In this document: positions 46,693 through 55,342 of the stretch, in pieces
Layout: every line of letters starts with the position of its first letter
Position numbering within the stretch: the stretch's first letter is position 1
Assembly (NCBI RefSeq): GCF_003224335.1
Contig: NZ_QKLF01000003.1
Coordinates: 186,001 to 250,000, forward strand
Origin: Curtobacterium sp. MCJR17_055
GTDB taxonomy: Bacteria; Actinomycetota; Actinomycetes; Actinomycetales; Microbacteriaceae
Reading direction: 5' to 3'
DNA: 64,000 bases
The notes under the pieces: generated by a model
Database searches by the model: none
What the model saw: the letters and a program-made list of their open reading frames with translations, nothing else
Told to the model about the DNA's origin: nothing
Position numbers and translations under genes: made by a program

Positions 46693-48843
46693 GTGGCCAC
46701 CGTCGCGCGCGTCGTCCTCGACTCGCCGCTCCCGCAGCTCGACCGTCTGTTCGACTACCGGGTGCCGGCCGAGTTCGAGGACGACTGCGTGCCGGGGGTC
46801 CGCGTGAAGGTGCCGCTGCGCTCCGGTGCGCGCATGACCGACGCCTACGTGGTCGAGGTCGTGTCGGACGACGCCCTGTCCCCGGAACACGACTTCCCGG
46901 GGGAACTCAGCGTCATCGAGGAACTCGTGAGCCCGGTGCCGGTGCTCGCGCCCGAGGTCTGGCGACTCGCGCGGGCCGTGGCCGACCGTGCCGCCGGGGT
47001 CGCGAGTGACGTGCTGCGGCTCGCGGTGCCGACCCGGCAGGTCCGGCCCGAGAAGGCCTGGCTCGAGCGGGACCCGGAGCACGTACCGCCGGCGGTCGAG
47101 GCGGTCCCGGTCACCGGGTACGCGGACGGCGCGCTCGAGGCCGTCATCGACGCCGGTGGCCGTGCGGCGGTCAGTGCCGTCCCGCACCCGGTGCTGCTCG
47201 CGGCACCGGCACCGGCACCGGCACCGGCACCGACGCCCGCGACGGAGCCAGACGTCGACGCTGACGCTGACGCTGACGCTGACGCCGGCGCTGACGCCGA
47301 CCCGACAGCGGACGGCCCTGCTCCCGCCGACGGCGGTCCGCAGCCGGTCGCCGCAGACGCGCCCGACGGCGTCTGGGTGCCGGGCTGGGCCGCCACCCTG
47401 GCCCAGGCCGCGGCGCACACCCTGGCGGGCGAGCGCTCCGCCGTGCTCGCCGTCCCCGACTTCCGGGACGTCGCCGACCTCGAGCGTGCGCTGCACGTCC
47501 TCGTGCCGCCGGAGCGGGTCGTCCGCTTCGACGCCAAGCAGACGAACGGGCAGCGGGCCCGCGCGCTCCTGACCGCCCGGACCCACCCCGTGGTGGCGAT
47601 CGGCAGCCGGGCCGCCGTGTACGCCCCGGCCGCCGACCTCGGGCTCATCGCGCTGTGGGACGACGGCGACCCGTCCTTCGCCGAGCAGCGTGCACCGTAC
47701 GTGCACACCCGGGACGTCGCCCTCGTGCGGACCGCGCAGTCGGGCGCGGCGCTGCTCATGCTCTCGCACGCCCGGAGCACCGACGTGCAGCGGCTCGTCG
47801 AGCTCGGCTGGTTGCAGGAGCTCGCTCCGCACCGGGTCCGGGTGCCGAAGGTCGTGCCGACGGCGCACCAGACGAACGCCGACGGGTACGCCGCGCAGGC
47901 CCGGATCCCGAGCAGCGCGTGGCGGGCCGCCCGCGAGGCGAGTCGTGAGGGTCCGGTCCTCGTCCAGGTGTCGAACCCCGGGTTCGGGACGGGACTGGTC
48001 TGCTCCGAGTGCGGGGAGCGCGCGCACTGCCGGGTCTGCGGCGGCCCGCTCGGCAGTCCACACGCGGGGTCGACCCCGCAGTGCCGGTTCTGCGGTGCCC
48101 TCGCCGCCGGCTACCGCTGCCCGACGTGCGGCAACGGCACGCTCAAGCCGGTCGGCCAGGGGGCACAGCGCACCGCCGACGAACTCGGCCGGGCCTTCCC
48201 GAACACCCGCATCGTCGTCGCCGACGGGTCCCGCCCGATCGACGAGGTCCCGGCGCGTCCCGCGGTCGTCGTCGCGACCCGCGGAGCCGAGCCGGACGTC
48301 GCCGGCGGGTACGCGTGCGTCCTGCTCCTCGACGGCGAGCGGATGCTGGCGCGGGAGGGGCTCCGGGTGCAGGAGGACGTCCTGCGCGTGTGGGCGAACG
48401 CCGCGGCCAAGGGCGCGCCCGGTGCTCCGGTCTACCTGGTCGGGATCGGCGGGAAGCTCGCGAACGCGATGGCACTCTGGCGGCTCGACCTGCCTGCGCA
48501 CGACGAGTTGACCGACCGCCGCGAGCTGTTCTTCCCGCCGGCCGTCCGGGTCGCGACCCTCACCGGCACCGACGAGGCCGTCACCGGCGCGGTCGAGGCA
48601 CTCGGCGACGCTCCGGTGGGGCCCGTCCTCGGGCCCGTCCCGGTGGAGGACCCGACGCCGGGCACGGTCCGCGCGATCGTGCGGTTCCCGTACGGACACG
48701 GCGCCGAGGTCGCGGCGACGCTCAAGGCGGAGGTGATCCGGCGCTCCTCGACGCGACGGGTCGTCGCCGGTGGCACGAAGCGGCGGGCGGCCCCGGCGCT
48801 CCGGGTCCGGATGGACGACGCCGAACCCTTCTCCGAGGTCTGA
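46693..48843 (+). CDS. priA: Primosomal protein N' (PriA) lacking helicase motifs
   Basis: A 716-residue PriA homologue. The N-terminal 3'-DNA-binding domain (VARVVLDSPLPQLDRLFDYRVP) and the zinc-binding cysteine array near residues 437-480 (CSECGERAHCRVCGG, CRFCG, CPTCGNGTL) are clear. The Walker A P-loop is missing: that region is an Ala/Pro/Asp-rich low-complexity insert (about residues 170-220). The Walker B DEEH position reads WDDGD. It therefore probably binds forks or primosome partners without unwinding DNA, as proposed for other actinobacterial PriA proteins. It follows metK by 8 bp, a conserved neighbourhood. Confidence 0.93.
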   Translation: MATVARVVLDSPLPQLDRLFDYRVPAEFEDDCVPGVRVKVPLRSGARMTDAYVVEVVSDDALSPEHDFPGELSVIEELVSPVPVLAPEVWRLARAVADRAAGVASDVLRLAVPTRQVRPEKAWLERDPEHVPPAVEAVPVTGYADGALEAVIDAGGRAAVSAVPHPVLLAAPAPAPAPAPTPATEPDVDADADADADAGADADPTADGPAPADGGPQPVAADAPDGVWVPGWAATLAQAAAHTLAGERSAVLAVPDFRDVADLERALHVLVPPERVVRFDAKQTNGQRARALLTARTHPVVAIGSRAAVYAPAADLGLIALWDDGDPSFAEQRAPYVHTRDVALVRTAQSGAALLMLSHARSTDVQRLVELGWLQELAPHRVRVPKVVPTAHQTNADGYAAQARIPSSAWRAAREASREGPVLVQVSNPGFGTGLVCSECGERAHCRVCGGPLGSPHAGSTPQCRFCGALAAGYRCPTCGNGTLKPVGQGAQRTADELGRAFPNTRIVVADGSRPIDEVPARPAVVVATRGAEPDVAGGYACVLLLDGERMLAREGLRVQEDVLRVWANAAAKGAPGAPVYLVGIGGKLANAMALWRLDLPAHDELTDRRELFFPPAVRVATLTGTDEAVTGAVEALGDAPVGPVLGPVPVEDPTPGTVRAIVRFPYGHGAEVAATLKAEVIRRSSTRRVVAGGTKRRAAPALRVRMDDAEPFSEV
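47203..47286 (+). repeat. Two hexanucleotide repeat tracts inside priA
   Basis: Five GCACCG units (47203-47232) and four GACGCT units followed by GACGCC (47257-47286). They encode the Ala-Pro and Asp-Ala runs in the insert that replaces the P-loop region. Six-base units preserve the reading frame if copy number changes. Confidence 0.85.
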
Positions 48844-48852
48844 CCCGCGCTG

Positions 48853-48909
48853 CACGGGCCCCGCGCTGTACGCGCCCGGCGCTCCACGGGCCCCGCGCTG
48901 TACGCGCCC
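48853..48909 (+). repeat. 25-bp direct repeat with 32-bp period after priA
   Basis: A 25-bp sequence (48853-48877) recurs identically at 48885-48909, just after the priA stop and before a strong terminator. The core is CCCCGCGCTGTACGCGCCC. This noncoding stretch of about 140 bp contains no gene. Confidence 0.85.
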
Positions 48910-48926
48910 CCGCGCTGTGCCGCCCG

Positions 48927-48974
48927 GACGGACGGGAGGCCCGTGGCGATCCCGCCACGGGCCTCCCGTCCGTC
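48927..48974. terminator. Very strong bidirectional terminator between priA and the DUF4383 gene
   Basis: A perfect 22-bp stem (48927-48948 with 48953-48974) with loop ATCC between convergent genes. The upper stem contains AGGCCCGTGGCG, identical to the proS terminator. Confidence 0.8.
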
Positions 48975-48985
48975 ACCGACGCGGA

Positions 48986-49462
48986 TCAGCGAGCAGTGCG
49001 CTCCGCACCGACCGGTGCGCGACGGCCGCGGGACAGCACGACGCCGAGCGCGACCATGCCGATCGCGAGGACGAGGTGCAGCCAGTTGTCGGCCGAGTTG
49101 AGCGGCACGAAGTTCGCCGCGCTGTCGCTGTTCGCGGTGAAGAGGCCGTAGATCCAGAGGACGAAGTACACGACGCCGCCGATCACCAGGTAGAACCGGG
49201 ACCCGCTGGCACGACGTGCTGCGAGGACCCCGACGACACCGAACAGCAGGTGGACGATGTTGTGCAGCACCGACACCTGGAAGATGCCGAGCAGCATGCC
49301 CATGGAGTCGTTGCCGGCGCCGCCCAGGTCACCGGTCGTGAGGCCGGGGACGAAGCCGGCGAGGCCGACGAGCAGGAAGACGATCCCGACGACGAGGGCG
49401 CCCTTCTGGACGGGCGTCTCGGCGAAGCTGGTGGGAGCGGGGGTGGACAGTCGGTCTGACAT
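48986..49462 (-). CDS. DUF4383 domain membrane protein
   Basis: A 158-residue protein with four predicted membrane helices (near residues 22-42, 62-85, 92-112 and 128-146). The DUF4383 hallmark is visible in FQVSVLHNIVHLLFGVVGVLAARRASG and NWLHLVLAIGMVALG. Function is unknown. The ATG at 49462 has AAAGGA seven bases upstream and a TACGGT -10 about 29 nt before it. It is encoded against the metK-priA-fmt direction, interrupting a usually collinear block. Confidence 0.87.
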   Translation of the reverse strand: MSDRLSTPAPTSFAETPVQKGALVVGIVFLLVGLAGFVPGLTTGDLGGAGNDSMGMLLGIFQVSVLHNIVHLLFGVVGVLAARRASGSRFYLVIGGVVYFVLWIYGLFTANSDSAANFVPLNSADNWLHLVLAIGMVALGVVLSRGRRAPVGAERTAR

Positions 49463-49490
49463 GGTCGTTCCTTTCAGCGGATTGCCTGTG

Positions 49491-49496
49491 ACCGTA
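49491..49496 (-). promoter_or_regulatory. -10 element for the DUF4383 gene
   Basis: TACGGT on the minus strand, short leader with AAAGGA. Confidence 0.4.
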
Positions 49497-49581
49497 CCCG
49501 TGCGACGACGGGGACGTCCGGAGGTGCCGCGGGCCCTCGTCCCGGGGACGGAGCGGCCGACGGAACCTCCGGCTGCCGGGC

Positions 49582-49908
49582 TCAGCGCGGCTGGGCGGGG
49601 TTGGTCGGGTCGCCGTGCGACGGCGGGTTGACCACCGGGCCGGAGGTCGCTGGCGTGACGGCGGGCGAGGCGGTGCCCTGCTGGACCTCGGGCAGGTGCT
49701 CGGGGACCGTCCCGGTCGGCTCGGCGCCGGCGTCGAGGGCTGCGATGCGGGAGGTCAGCACCTGCACGACCGGCAGTCGGTCGCCGTGGCCCCGTTCGTG
49801 GTCGAGCAGGGTCTGCAGTTGGTCGCGGTCGAGCGGGCGGACGTGTTCGGCGAGGTTGCCGAGCGGGAGGTGGTCGAAGTCGGGCAGGGGCAGTGCGTCG
49901 CTGGTCAT
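49582..49908 (-). CDS. Conserved hypothetical protein, 108 residues
   Basis: A soluble protein of 108 residues. The first 60 (LPLPDFDHLPLGNLAEHVRPLDRDQLQTLLDHERGHGDRL, given in outline) look like a compact helical domain; the final 40 are Pro/Thr/Gly-rich and disordered. I recall similar proteins in Microbacteriaceae, but no function. The ATG at 49908 has GAAGGA upstream and a TACGGT (49936-49941, minus strand) as a possible -10. It shares orientation with the DUF4383 gene, which lies 119 bp further on. Confidence 0.75.
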   Translation of the reverse strand: MTSDALPLPDFDHLPLGNLAEHVRPLDRDQLQTLLDHERGHGDRLPVVQVLTSRIAALDAGAEPTGTVPEHLPEVQQGTASPAVTPATSGPVVNPPSHGDPTNPAQPR

Positions 49909-49935
49909 GGTGGTCCTTCCGTCGAGGTGCCAGCG

Positions 49936-49941
49936 ACCGTA
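49936..49941 (-). promoter_or_regulatory. -10 element for the hypothetical gene at 49908
   Basis: TACGGT on the minus strand about 27 nt before the ATG; identical hexamer to the DUF4383 promoter. Confidence 0.4.
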
Positions 49942-50034
49942 GGCAGGACCGCCTCCGCACACACCCAGTCCCGGCGCGGACCGAGCGCGACCTCGGCCGC
50001 CCGTCCCGTCCGGGTCTCGTGGGAGACTGGTCCG

Positions 50035-50973
50035 ATGCGTCTCGTCGTCGCCGGCAGCCCCGCTGCCGCGGTCCCCACCCTCCGCGCTCTGGCGGCGTCC
50101 GACCACGAGATCGCGGCGGTGCTCACCCGGCCGCCGACGCCGCAGGGACGGAAGCGCGTGCTCACCCCCACGCCGGTCGCGCAGGTCGCGTCGGAGCTCG
50201 GGCTCCCGGTGATCGAGGCCGCCCGCGTGGACGACGAGGTGACCGCCCGGATCGCGGACCTGGACGTCGACCTCGGCGTGATCGTCGCGTACGGGGCGCT
50301 GCTCCGCCGTCCGGCCCTCGACGCCCCGCGGCTCGGATGGGTGAACCTGCACTTCTCGGACCTTCCCGCGTACCGCGGCGCCGCCCCGGTGCAGCGCGCC
50401 GTGATGGCCGGTGAGACGACCACCGCGGCGACGGTGTTCCAGCTCGTCGAGGCCCTGGACGCCGGCCCGGTCTTCGCGACCGAGCCGTTCACGATCGATC
50501 CCGAGGCGACGTCGGGCGACGTCCTCAGCGCGATGGCCGAGCGCGGCGCGGAGCTCGTCGTCCGGGTCGTCGACGACCTCGCCGCCGGGACCGCGGTCGC
50601 CGCCGACCAGGTCGGCGAGCCGACGACGGCGCCGAAGCTGACGCTCGAGGACGGCCGCACCGACTTCGCCGCCCCCGCCGCCGTCGTGCACGCACGACTC
50701 CGCGGGGTCACCCCCGAGCCCGGCGCGTTCGCGCTGCTCGGCGAGACCCGGGTCAAGCTGCTCCGGGCGGGCCGGGTCGGACCGGGAGGCGCGGGGGAGG
50801 CCGCCCCGCGTCCCGCCCCCGGTGCGCTCCGACTGGTGGACGGTGTGCTGCTGGTCGGCACGGCGGACGAGCCGCTCGTGCTGCGCGAGGTGCAGCCGGC
50901 CGGCAAGAAGGCGATGGACGCCGCGGCCTGGGCCCGCGGGCTCGGTCCGCTCGACGGGAAGGTGCTCGCATGA
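50035..50973 (+). CDS. fmt: Methionyl-tRNA formyltransferase
   Basis: Formylates initiator Met-tRNA. The 312 residues contain the formyltransferase domain with VIVAYGALLRRPALDAPRLG, NLHFSDLPAYRGAAPVQRAVMAG (10-formyl-THF site with the conserved Asn and His) and LDAGPVFATEPF, and a C-terminal tRNA-binding beta-barrel. A GAGACT ends 6 nt before the ATG, a weaker version of the leaderless -10. Its stop overlaps the rsmB ATG by 4 bp. Confidence 0.96.
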   Translation: MRLVVAGSPAAAVPTLRALAASDHEIAAVLTRPPTPQGRKRVLTPTPVAQVASELGLPVIEAARVDDEVTARIADLDVDLGVIVAYGALLRRPALDAPRLGWVNLHFSDLPAYRGAAPVQRAVMAGETTTAATVFQLVEALDAGPVFATEPFTIDPEATSGDVLSAMAERGAELVVRVVDDLAAGTAVAADQVGEPTTAPKLTLEDGRTDFAAPAAVVHARLRGVTPEPGAFALLGETRVKLLRAGRVGPGGAGEAAPRPAPGALRLVDGVLLVGTADEPLVLREVQPAGKKAMDAAAWARGLGPLDGKVLA

Positions 50974-52601
50974 GCGCGGGACAGGCACGGCCGCGGGGCC
51001 GACAGGGGAGCGGCGACGAGGGCCGGCGCAGCGGCGGACCCGGTGTCGGCGGTCGTCGGACCGGCGGTCGTCCCCAGGCAGCCCGCCAGGTCAGCGCCCG
51101 CCGGGTCGCGTTCGACGTGCTCCGTGCCGTGCAGGTCGACGACGCCTACGCGAACCTCCTGCTGCCGACCCGCATCCGCCGCGCCGGGTTGAGCGCCCGC
51201 GACGCCGGCTTCGCGACCGAGCTGACCTACGGCACCATCCGGATGATCGGCCGGTACGACGCCGTCGTCGCCCTGGCCTCCGGACGTCGCGCGGACCTCG
51301 TCGAGGCCGACGTGCTCGACGTGATGCGCCTCGGCGTCCACCAGCTGCTCGCCATGCGGACACCGACCCACGCGGCCGTGTCCGCCACGGTCGAACTCGC
51401 CCGAGAGGTCGGGGTCGCCCGGGCCACCGGCTTCGTCAACGCCGTGATGCGGAAGGTCGCCGCGAAGACCCCGGAGGAGTGGGACGCCCTGGTGACGGCG
51501 GGCCTCGGTGGCGAGGCACTGCTCGCGACGCGGTGGTCGCACCCGGTCTGGGTCGTGTCGGCGTTCCGTGACGCCCTCGCCGCCGAGCGCTCCCGCGACG
51601 AACTCGTCGCACTCCTGGCGGCCGACAACGAGGCGCCCCGGGTCCAGCTCGCGGCACTGCCCGGCGTCGCCACCGCGGAGGACGTCGAGCAGGCGACCGC
51701 GCGCGCCACGGGTGACGACGACGCCTCCGGTGACGAGCCTCCCGTCGGTCCCGCCGACGACGACACGACCGGCGACCGCGCTGTCGGCGACGACGCCGCC
51801 GCCGCCGACACCGCCGGTGGCGACACCGCGCCCGCGACCGCACCGGTCGCGCCCGACCTGCCCGTCTCACCGGTCGGCATCCGCGGGGTCGCCGGCGACC
51901 CGGCACGCGTCCCCGGCGTCGCGGCCGGGCGCCTCCGGGTGCAGGACGAGGGCTCGCAGCTCGCCGCCCTCGCGCTCTCCCGGTCCTCCGAGGTCCGTCC
52001 CGGCGAGCGGTGGCTCGACCTCTGCGCCGGTCCCGGCGGCAAGGCGGCGCTCCTGGCGGCCGAGGCCGCGCAGGCCGGGGCGACCCTCGTCGCGAACGAG
52101 CTCGTCCCGGCCCGGGTGGGACTCGTCCGGGAGGCCCTCCGGGACTTCCGCGACACCGTCACGGTGGTCGAGGGCGACGGCCGTCGCTTCGGACAGGACG
52201 GCTCCGGCGTGCGGTTCGACCGCATCCTGCTCGACGCGCCGTGCACCGGGCTCGGTGCGCTGCGCCGTCGTCCGGAGGCCCGCTGGCGGAAGCAGCCCGA
52301 GGACGTCGCGGAGCTGGCCGTCCTGCAGGAGGAACTGCTCGAGGCCGCGGTCCGGGTCCTCGTACCGGGCGGCACGCTCGCCTACGTGACGTGCTCGCCG
52401 CACCTGGCGGAGACCCGCGGACAGGTCGACGCCCTGATGCGCCGCCACGGGCACGAGCTCGAGCAGCTCGACACGGCGTCCGTGGTCCGGTCGGTGGCCG
52501 CTCGTGACCCCCGGGTCGCGGACGGCCGGACGGTGCAGCTCTGGCCGCACCGCATCGGCACCGACGCGATGTTCATCGCACTCGTGCGCCGAACGGCCTG
52601 A
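50970..52601 (+). CDS. rsmB: 16S rRNA (cytosine-5)-methyltransferase RsmB/Sun family
   Basis: NusB-domain fused to an m5C methyltransferase. After a basic, Gly/Arg-rich N-terminus, residues of about 40-165 form the NusB-like domain. The SAM-binding motif LDLCAGPGGKAALLAAEAA, the PCTG motif in LLDAPCTGLGALRRRPEARW and the catalytic Cys in YVTCSPHLAETRGQVD follow. An acidic, Asp/Ala-rich insert of about 45 residues (248-293) separates the domains and is absent from standard RsmB, making the protein longer (543 residues) than the usual 430 to 480. ATG overlaps the fmt stop. Confidence 0.94.
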   Translation: MSAGQARPRGRQGSGDEGRRSGGPGVGGRRTGGRPQAARQVSARRVAFDVLRAVQVDDAYANLLLPTRIRRAGLSARDAGFATELTYGTIRMIGRYDAVVALASGRRADLVEADVLDVMRLGVHQLLAMRTPTHAAVSATVELAREVGVARATGFVNAVMRKVAAKTPEEWDALVTAGLGGEALLATRWSHPVWVVSAFRDALAAERSRDELVALLAADNEAPRVQLAALPGVATAEDVEQATARATGDDDASGDEPPVGPADDDTTGDRAVGDDAAAADTAGGDTAPATAPVAPDLPVSPVGIRGVAGDPARVPGVAAGRLRVQDEGSQLAALALSRSSEVRPGERWLDLCAGPGGKAALLAAEAAQAGATLVANELVPARVGLVREALRDFRDTVTVVEGDGRRFGQDGSGVRFDRILLDAPCTGLGALRRRPEARWRKQPEDVAELAVLQEELLEAAVRVLVPGGTLAYVTCSPHLAETRGQVDALMRRHGHELEQLDTASVVRSVAARDPRVADGRTVQLWPHRIGTDAMFIALVRRTA

Positions 52602-52612
52602 ACCGCGGCCGG

Positions 52613-52618
52613 TAGGCT
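52613..52618 (+). promoter_or_regulatory. -10 element for rpe
   Basis: TAGGCT, 6 nt before the GTG at 52625, leaderless spacing. Confidence 0.5.
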
Positions 52619-52624
52619 CGACGG

Positions 52625-53290
52625 GTGACGATCCGCATCTCGCCGAGCATCCTGTCCGCCGACTTCGCGAACCTCGAGCGCGAGCTCCAGCGCATCGACA
52701 CCGCCGACATGGTGCACGTCGACGTCATGGACAACCACTTCGTGCCGAACCTGACGCTCGGGCTGCCGATCGTGCAGCGCCTGCAGCAGGTCTCGCCGGT
52801 CCCGCTCGACGTCCACCTCATGATCACCGACGCCGACACCGAGGCACCGAAGTACGCCGAGACCGGCGCGGCCAGCGTGACGTTCCACTTCGAGGCGGCG
52901 ACCGACCCCGTGGCCACCGCCGCGGCGATCCGGTCGAACGGGGCCCGTGCCGCCGTCGCCCTGAAGCCCGGCACGCCGGTGACCCAGGTGCTGCACCACC
53001 TCGACGCCTACGACATGGTCCTGCTCATGACCGTCGAGCCGGGGTTCGGCGGGCAGTCGTTCATGCCCGAGGTGATGCCGAAGCTCGCCGACGCCCGGGC
53101 GGCGGTCGACGCGTCGGGGCTCGACGTCTGGCTCGAGGTCGACGGCGGCATCGCGGTCGACACCGTACCCCAGGCCGTGCGGAGCGGCGCCGACACCCTG
53201 GTCGCCGGCTCCGCGGTGTACGGCGGGGAGCCGGCAGCGCGCATCGCCGATCTCCGGGCGGCGGCGCAGCGTGCCCTCGCGGACCGGTAG
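52625..53290 (+). CDS. rpe: Ribulose-phosphate 3-epimerase
   Basis: Pentose phosphate enzyme interconverting ribulose 5-phosphate and xylulose 5-phosphate. The 221-residue TIM barrel carries ISPSILSADFANL, the metal and catalytic residues in MVHVDVMDNHFVPNLTLG and LDVHLMI, VEPGFGGQSFMPEV and EVDGGIAVDT. The stop codon TAG is also the first half of the hisE -10 hexamer. Confidence 0.97.
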   Translation: MTIRISPSILSADFANLERELQRIDTADMVHVDVMDNHFVPNLTLGLPIVQRLQQVSPVPLDVHLMITDADTEAPKYAETGAASVTFHFEAATDPVATAAAIRSNGARAAVALKPGTPVTQVLHHLDAYDMVLLMTVEPGFGGQSFMPEVMPKLADARAAVDASGLDVWLEVDGGIAVDTVPQAVRSGADTLVAGSAVYGGEPAARIADLRAAAQRALADR

Positions 53291-53293
53291 CCT
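53288..53293 (+). promoter_or_regulatory. -10 element for hisE
   Basis: TAGCCT, beginning with the rpe stop codon and ending 6 nt before the hisE GTG at 53300. Confidence 0.5.
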
Positions 53294-53299
53294 GGGAGC

Positions 53300-53563
53300 G
53301 TGAAGACGTTCGACGACCTGTTCGCGGAGCTGACCGAGAAGGCGCGGACGCGCCCGGAGGGCTCCGGCACCGTCGCCGAACTGGATGCCGGCGTGCACCA
53401 GATCGGCAAGAAGATCGTGGAAGAGGCCGCCGAGGTCTGGATGGCGGCCGAGTACGAGGGCGACGAGCGCACCTCAGAGGAGATCTCGCAGCTCGTGTAC
53501 CACCTGCAGGTGCTCATGGTCGCGAAGGGCCTCACCCCGGCGGACGTCTGGCGACATCTGTAG
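53300..53563 (+). CDS. hisE: Phosphoribosyl-ATP pyrophosphatase
   Basis: Second step of histidine synthesis, hydrolysing PR-ATP to PR-AMP. The 87-residue all-alpha MazG-like protein has [19 protein letters not shown] with the metal-binding Glu residues and [17 protein letters not shown]. It stands alone rather than fused to HisI, which is encoded separately 1.8 kb downstream. hisG follows after 62 bp. Confidence 0.96.
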   Translation: MKTFDDLFAELTEKARTRPEGSGTVAELDAGVHQIGKKIVEEAAEVWMAAEYEGDERTSEEISQLVYHLQVLMVAKGLTPADVWRHL

Positions 53564-53625
53564 GGAGCGCTGGTCCAGCGCACCGCAGACCCGTCACCGA
53601 CCCTCCTCCAGGAAGCAGACCCCTG

Positions 53626-54465
53626 ATGCTCCGCATCGCCGTGCCCAACAAGGGCTCCCTGTCCGAGACCGCCTCCGAGATGCTCCGGGAGGCCGGGTAC
53701 GCCGGTCGCCGTGACCCGAAGGCGCTGCACCTGCTCGACGAGCGCAACGGGGTGGAGTTCTTCTTCCTGCGGCCGCGCGACATCGCGACCTACGTCGGCT
53801 CGGGCGCGCTCGACGTCGGCGTCACCGGCCGTGACCTGCTGCTCGACTCCGGCTCGGCCGCGCACGAGGTCGACGCGCTCGGGTTCGCCGACTCCACCTT
53901 CCGGTTCGCCGGGGCCCCCGGTCGCTACGCCACGCTGCAGGACCTCGAGGGCGTCCGGGTCGCGACGAGCTACCCCGGACTCGTCGGCGAGTTCCTCGCG
54001 CGGCACGGCGTGACCGCGACGCTCGTGAAGCTCGACGGCGCCGTGGAGAGCGCGGTCCGCCTCGGTGTCGCCGACGCGGTCGCGGACGTCGTGTCCACCG
54101 GCAGCACGCTCCGCGCCGCGGGCCTCGAGATCTTCGGTCCGGTCATCCTCGAGTCCACCGCGGTCCTCATCACCACGGACGAGAGCATCGCCGGGATCGA
54201 CGTCCTCCGCCGCCGCCTGCAGGGCGTGCTGGTCGCCCGCGGGTACGTCATGCTCGACTACGACATCCCGTCCGAGCTGCTCGAACGGGCGACGGCGATC
54301 GCCTCGGGCATCGAGTCACCGACCGTCTCACCGCTGCACGACCGCGACTGGTCCGCGGTCCGGGTGATGATCCCGCGCGAGGACGCGAACCTCATCATGG
54401 ACGCGCTCTACGACCTCGGCGCGCGGGCCATCCTCGTCAGCCCGATCCACGCCGCACGCCTGTGA
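53626..54465 (+). CDS. hisG: ATP phosphoribosyltransferase
   Basis: First, feedback-regulated step of histidine synthesis. The 279-residue long form includes the catalytic domains ([60 protein letters not shown]) and a C-terminal regulatory domain of about 70 residues. No HisZ is needed for this form. AGGAAG precedes the ATG. The stop overlaps the hisF GTG by 4 bp. Confidence 0.96.
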   Translation: MLRIAVPNKGSLSETASEMLREAGYAGRRDPKALHLLDERNGVEFFFLRPRDIATYVGSGALDVGVTGRDLLLDSGSAAHEVDALGFADSTFRFAGAPGRYATLQDLEGVRVATSYPGLVGEFLARHGVTATLVKLDGAVESAVRLGVADAVADVVSTGSTLRAAGLEIFGPVILESTAVLITTDESIAGIDVLRRRLQGVLVARGYVMLDYDIPSELLERATAIASGIESPTVSPLHDRDWSAVRVMIPREDANLIMDALYDLGARAILVSPIHAARL

Positions 54466-55253
54466 CCGACGCGCCCGTCGCGACCGCCCTCGGCGGCGTG
54501 TCCGTCCGTGTCATCCCGTGCCTGGACGTGTCCGGCGGCCGGGTCGTCAAGGGCGTCAACTTCCTCGACCTGCAGGACGCCGGCGACCCGGTCGAGCTGG
54601 CCGCCCGCTACTACGAGCAGGGCGCGGACGAACTGACCTTCCTGGACGTCGGGGCGACGGTCGAGAACCGCGCGACGATGTGGGACACCGTCACCCGCAC
54701 CGCCGAGCAGGTGTTCATCCCGCTCACCGTCGGGGGTGGTGTCCGGAGCGTCGACGACGTCTCGCGGCTGCAGCAGTGCGGTGCGGACAAGATCGGCGTG
54801 AACAGCGCCGCGATCGCCCGGCCCGAGCTCGTCACCGAGATCGCCGACCGGTTCGGCTCGCAGGCGGTCGTGCTCTCGCTCGACGTCAAGCGCTCCGCCC
54901 GCACCGCCTCGGGCTTCGTCGTCACGACCCACGGCGGCCGCACCGAGACCGACATCGACGCGATCGCCTGGGCGCGCGATGCTGTTGAGCGCGGCGCGGG
55001 CGAGCTCCTCGTCAACTCGATCGACGCGGACGGCACGAAGAACGGGTTCGACCTCGAGCTCGTCACCGCGGTCCGCGCGGTGTCCTCGGTGCCGGTCATC
55101 GCCTCGGGAGGCGCAGGACGCGTCGAGCACTTCGCACCGGCCATCGACGCGGGAGCCGACGCGGTCCTCGCGGCGAGCGTCTTCCACCGTGGCGAGATGA
55201 CCGTCGGCGACGTCAAGGACGCGCTGCGCGCCACCGGGCACGTCGTCCGCTGA
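54462..55253 (+). CDS. hisF: Imidazole glycerol phosphate synthase cyclase subunit
   Basis: Forms imidazole glycerol phosphate and AICAR with the HisH glutaminase. The 263-residue TIM barrel opens [23 protein letters not shown] with the first catalytic Asp, has [22 protein letters not shown] carrying the second catalytic Asp, and [16 protein letters not shown]. hisH, hisA, hisB, hisC and hisD are not nearby, so the his genes are split. The GTG start overlaps hisG. Confidence 0.97.
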   Translation: MTDAPVATALGGVSVRVIPCLDVSGGRVVKGVNFLDLQDAGDPVELAARYYEQGADELTFLDVGATVENRATMWDTVTRTAEQVFIPLTVGGGVRSVDDVSRLQQCGADKIGVNSAAIARPELVTEIADRFGSQAVVLSLDVKRSARTASGFVVTTHGGRTETDIDAIAWARDAVERGAGELLVNSIDADGTKNGFDLELVTAVRAVSSVPVIASGGAGRVEHFAPAIDAGADAVLAASVFHRGEMTVGDVKDALRATGHVVR

Positions 55254-55327
55254 GCCGGCCGGACCGCGCGGGACGGGCCTCCCGGCCGGGTCGGACCGCC
55301 GCGCCGGTCGCCGACCGCGCCGGGCCG

Positions 55328-55333
55328 TAGGCT
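55328..55333 (+). promoter_or_regulatory. Candidate -10 for hisI
   Basis: TAGGCT, 9 nt before the ATG at 55343; slightly longer than the strict leaderless spacing seen elsewhere. Confidence 0.4.
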
Positions 55334-55342
55334 GGTGGTCTC

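Noticed and set aside
47257..47286. A possible CRISPR or variable-number repeat locus
   Set aside because: The units are 6 bp and in frame within priA with no spacers; this is coding microsatellite sequence.
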